Source: Lachnospiraceae bacterium (GTDB taxonomy: Bacteria > Bacillota > Clostridia > Lachnospirales > Lachnospiraceae). Taken from it: 64,000 bases of DNA. The stretch covers positions 1,671,501 through 1,735,500 of the forward strand of contig CP107199.1 in the NCBI GenBank assembly GCA_025758065.1, given 5' to 3'. A program made the translations under genes and the position numbers. Under the pieces are notes generated by a model. The model saw only the letters and a list, made by a program, of their open reading frames with translations. It did no database searches and was not told the DNA's origin. Position 1 is the stretch's first letter. Each line of letters begins with the position of its first letter. This document shows, piece after piece, positions 62,752-64,000 of the stretch.

Positions 62752-63549
62752 ATGCAAATTCGACAGATACGAAATGCAACCATTAAAATTCACTATGGGG
62801 GGAAGATTTTTTTAGTCGATCCGTGGCTCGCCCCCAAGGACGGTTTTGGTTGCTTTGCCAGACTTCCCGAATCCATTCCCTTTAAAACGCCGGATTCTCA
62901 GAAAACATTCATTTCCATGCCCATTTGTCCGCTTCCCACAACGGTTGATGAAATTCTTGCAGATGTGGACTATTATATTGTTACTCATATCCATCCGGAT
63001 CATATTGATATGGAGATGGACGGAACAGTTGGGAATATGTTAAACAAGGAAACACCCGTGCTGGTACAGAACAACGAAGATGCGCAGGTTTTTGTTCGGT
63101 CGAGATTTAAAGATGTAAGAATCTTGCCGAAGTCTGGTCTTTCGATTGGAGAAATAACCGTGACAAATGTACCGGCACGACATGGCGTGACGATTCCCTG
63201 TGGTTCTGCCATGGGGTTTATGATGGAAGGAGAGGAAAAAACACTTTATCTTGCCGGTGATACCGTTTGGTATGAACAGGTAGAGGAAAACTTGAGACGG
63301 TTTCAGCCTGATGTTATCATACTAAATGCTTGTGCTGCGGAGCTTGTTGATTTTGGCAGACTGATTATGGATGCTGAAGATGTGGCACAAGTAATCACAC
63401 ACGCTCCAGAAGCCGATATTATTATCAGTCATATGGATAATGTGGCACATGCTTCTCTTTCTCGCACTTCTTTAAGTGAGCAGTTGGAATCACAGAATCT
63501 TCTCTCTCGAGTGAAGATCCCTGCCGACGGTGAAACTTTGTCGTTTTAA
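62752..63549 (+). CDS. metallo-beta-lactamase-fold hydrolase (UlaG-like)
   Basis: 265 residues. Metal-binding HIHPDHID (the HxHxDH motif) near residue 83, later H in ARHGV, D in LAGDTVWYE, and a final H in IISHMD. UlaG-type enzymes hydrolyse lactones or phosphoesters; the substrate here is unknown. AGGAGGG upstream; last gene before a terminator. It may act on a product of the sirtuins, since NAD-consuming enzymes release ADP-ribose derivatives, but this is only a suggestion. Confidence 0.88.
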   Translation: MQIRQIRNATIKIHYGGKIFLVDPWLAPKDGFGCFARLPESIPFKTPDSQKTFISMPICPLPTTVDEILADVDYYIVTHIHPDHIDMEMDGTVGNMLNKETPVLVQNNEDAQVFVRSRFKDVRILPKSGLSIGEITVTNVPARHGVTIPCGSAMGFMMEGEEKTLYLAGDTVWYEQVEENLRRFQPDVIILNACAAELVDFGRLIMDAEDVAQVITHAPEADIIISHMDNVAHASLSRTSLSEQLESQNLLSRVKIPADGETLSF

Positions 63550-63650
63550 AACACAGTTTGCATCCTTGCTTGTCAAGTGATAAAATATTTTCCGTAAAAT
63601 AATGTAAAGCAAACGCCATTGACAATGGAACTCCAGCTGTCAATGAAAAA

Positions 63651-63700
63651 AACAATAGCCGGGAAGTTGACTCAAATTGTCAATGCCTCCCGGCTGTTAT
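63651..63700. terminator. terminator between convergent genes
   Basis: AACAATAGCCGGGA pairs with TCCCGGCTGTTAT; A-run before and AT-rich after, so it can work in both directions between the hydrolase gene and the HxlR gene. Confidence 0.7.
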
Positions 63701-63725
63701 CATGCAGATATTAATATAGTTAGAA

Positions 63726-64000
63726 TCATGGTATATATTTCATTCCCCATTGGGAAATGGCGTAAAAGACCGGCAGCAGGTCACGACCTTTCTCAGTAAG
63801 GAAATATTCCACCCGCAAGGGCATCTCATTGTACTGGATTCGTTGTATTAAATCATCGGCTTCCAACTCTTTGAGGGCATTTGTCAGCGCCGTATTTGTA
63901 ATTGGCTTTAGCATCTTTTTCAGTTCCCCAAACCGCATGGGACACTTGATGCATAGTTCATAGAGAATTTGGAGCTTCCATTTGCCCTGCAGCATTTGAA
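63726..64000 (-). CDS. HxlR-family regulator, N-terminus beyond the window
   Basis: At least 90 residues. The HxlR winged helix (GKWKLQILYELCIKCPMRFGELKKML, TNALKELEADDLIQR) is plain. Usual members have 10-25 residues before GKWK, including a sensing cysteine, so the ATG at 63995 is probably internal and the gene runs out of the window. Confidence 0.88.
   Translation of the reverse strand, partial: QMLQGKWKLQILYELCIKCPMRFGELKKMLKPITNTALTNALKELEADDLIQRIQYNEMPLRVEYFLTEKGRDLLPVFYAISQWGMKYIP

Noticed and set aside
1..64000. tRNA, rRNA or CRISPR loci
   Set aside because: None found on reading both strands; no cloverleaf, no rRNA-like sequence, no repeat-spacer array.

Overview
The window looks like chromosome of a gut Firmicute, most likely a Lachnospiraceae-type clostridium. 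The ribosomal proteins L13 and S9 (rplM-rpsI), the end of truA upstream of them, the strong AGGAGG ribosome sites and the families of mobile element all point that way. No species can be named from the sequence alone.

Layout. (1) 1-5230 is core chromosome (truA end, rplM, rpsI) invaded by two insertion sequences. An IS1634-family element is flanked by a 227-bp direct duplication that restored both the truA end and the rplM promoter. An IS4-family element later landed inside one of those duplicates. (2) 5156-50774 is an integrative and conjugative element (ICE) inserted at the 3' end of rpsI, bounded by a 20-bp att repeat. It carries a replication and partition block, VirD4, Maff2, VirB6, PrgI and VirB4 conjugation genes, a MobP relaxase, regulators, an SdpRI-like cassette with an ABC transporter, a two-component system with duplicated peptide-type ABC exporters, two small sigma factors and the integrase. 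(3) Nested in the ICE, splitting maff2, is an 11.1-kb mobilizable element (IME, 12861-23962) with a large serine recombinase, a MobA/MobL relaxase, a primase, a VapE-like helicase and a MobQ-type oriT. (4) At 50775-53207, beyond attR, come a second IS4 copy sitting in an rpsI-type terminator and a relic that looks like the left end of another ICE, with a decayed parA. (5) 53208-64000 is ordinary chromosome: flavin and redox genes, small regulators, a LysR-LysE pair, an ArsR-AraC pair next to a CGGC protein, and an Rrf2-controlled cluster of three tandem macrodomain-class (SirTM-like) sirtuins followed by a TIGR04076 protein and a metallo-hydrolase.

The ICE looks dead in place. The integrase is split from its catalytic tyrosine by an ISAs1-family element, virB4 has lost its middle third and its frame, genes between virB4 and CD1845 are fused remnants, maff2 is interrupted and the response regulator lacks its DNA-binding domain. 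The IME inside it looks intact.

The most interesting unexplained unit is the triple-sirtuin operon at 59082-63549. Its divergent promoters with Rrf2 are bracketed by a perfect 13-bp inverted repeat. The third sirtuin has acidic substitutions at two expected catalytic positions. No macrodomain, GcvH-like or lipoate-ligase partner is visible.
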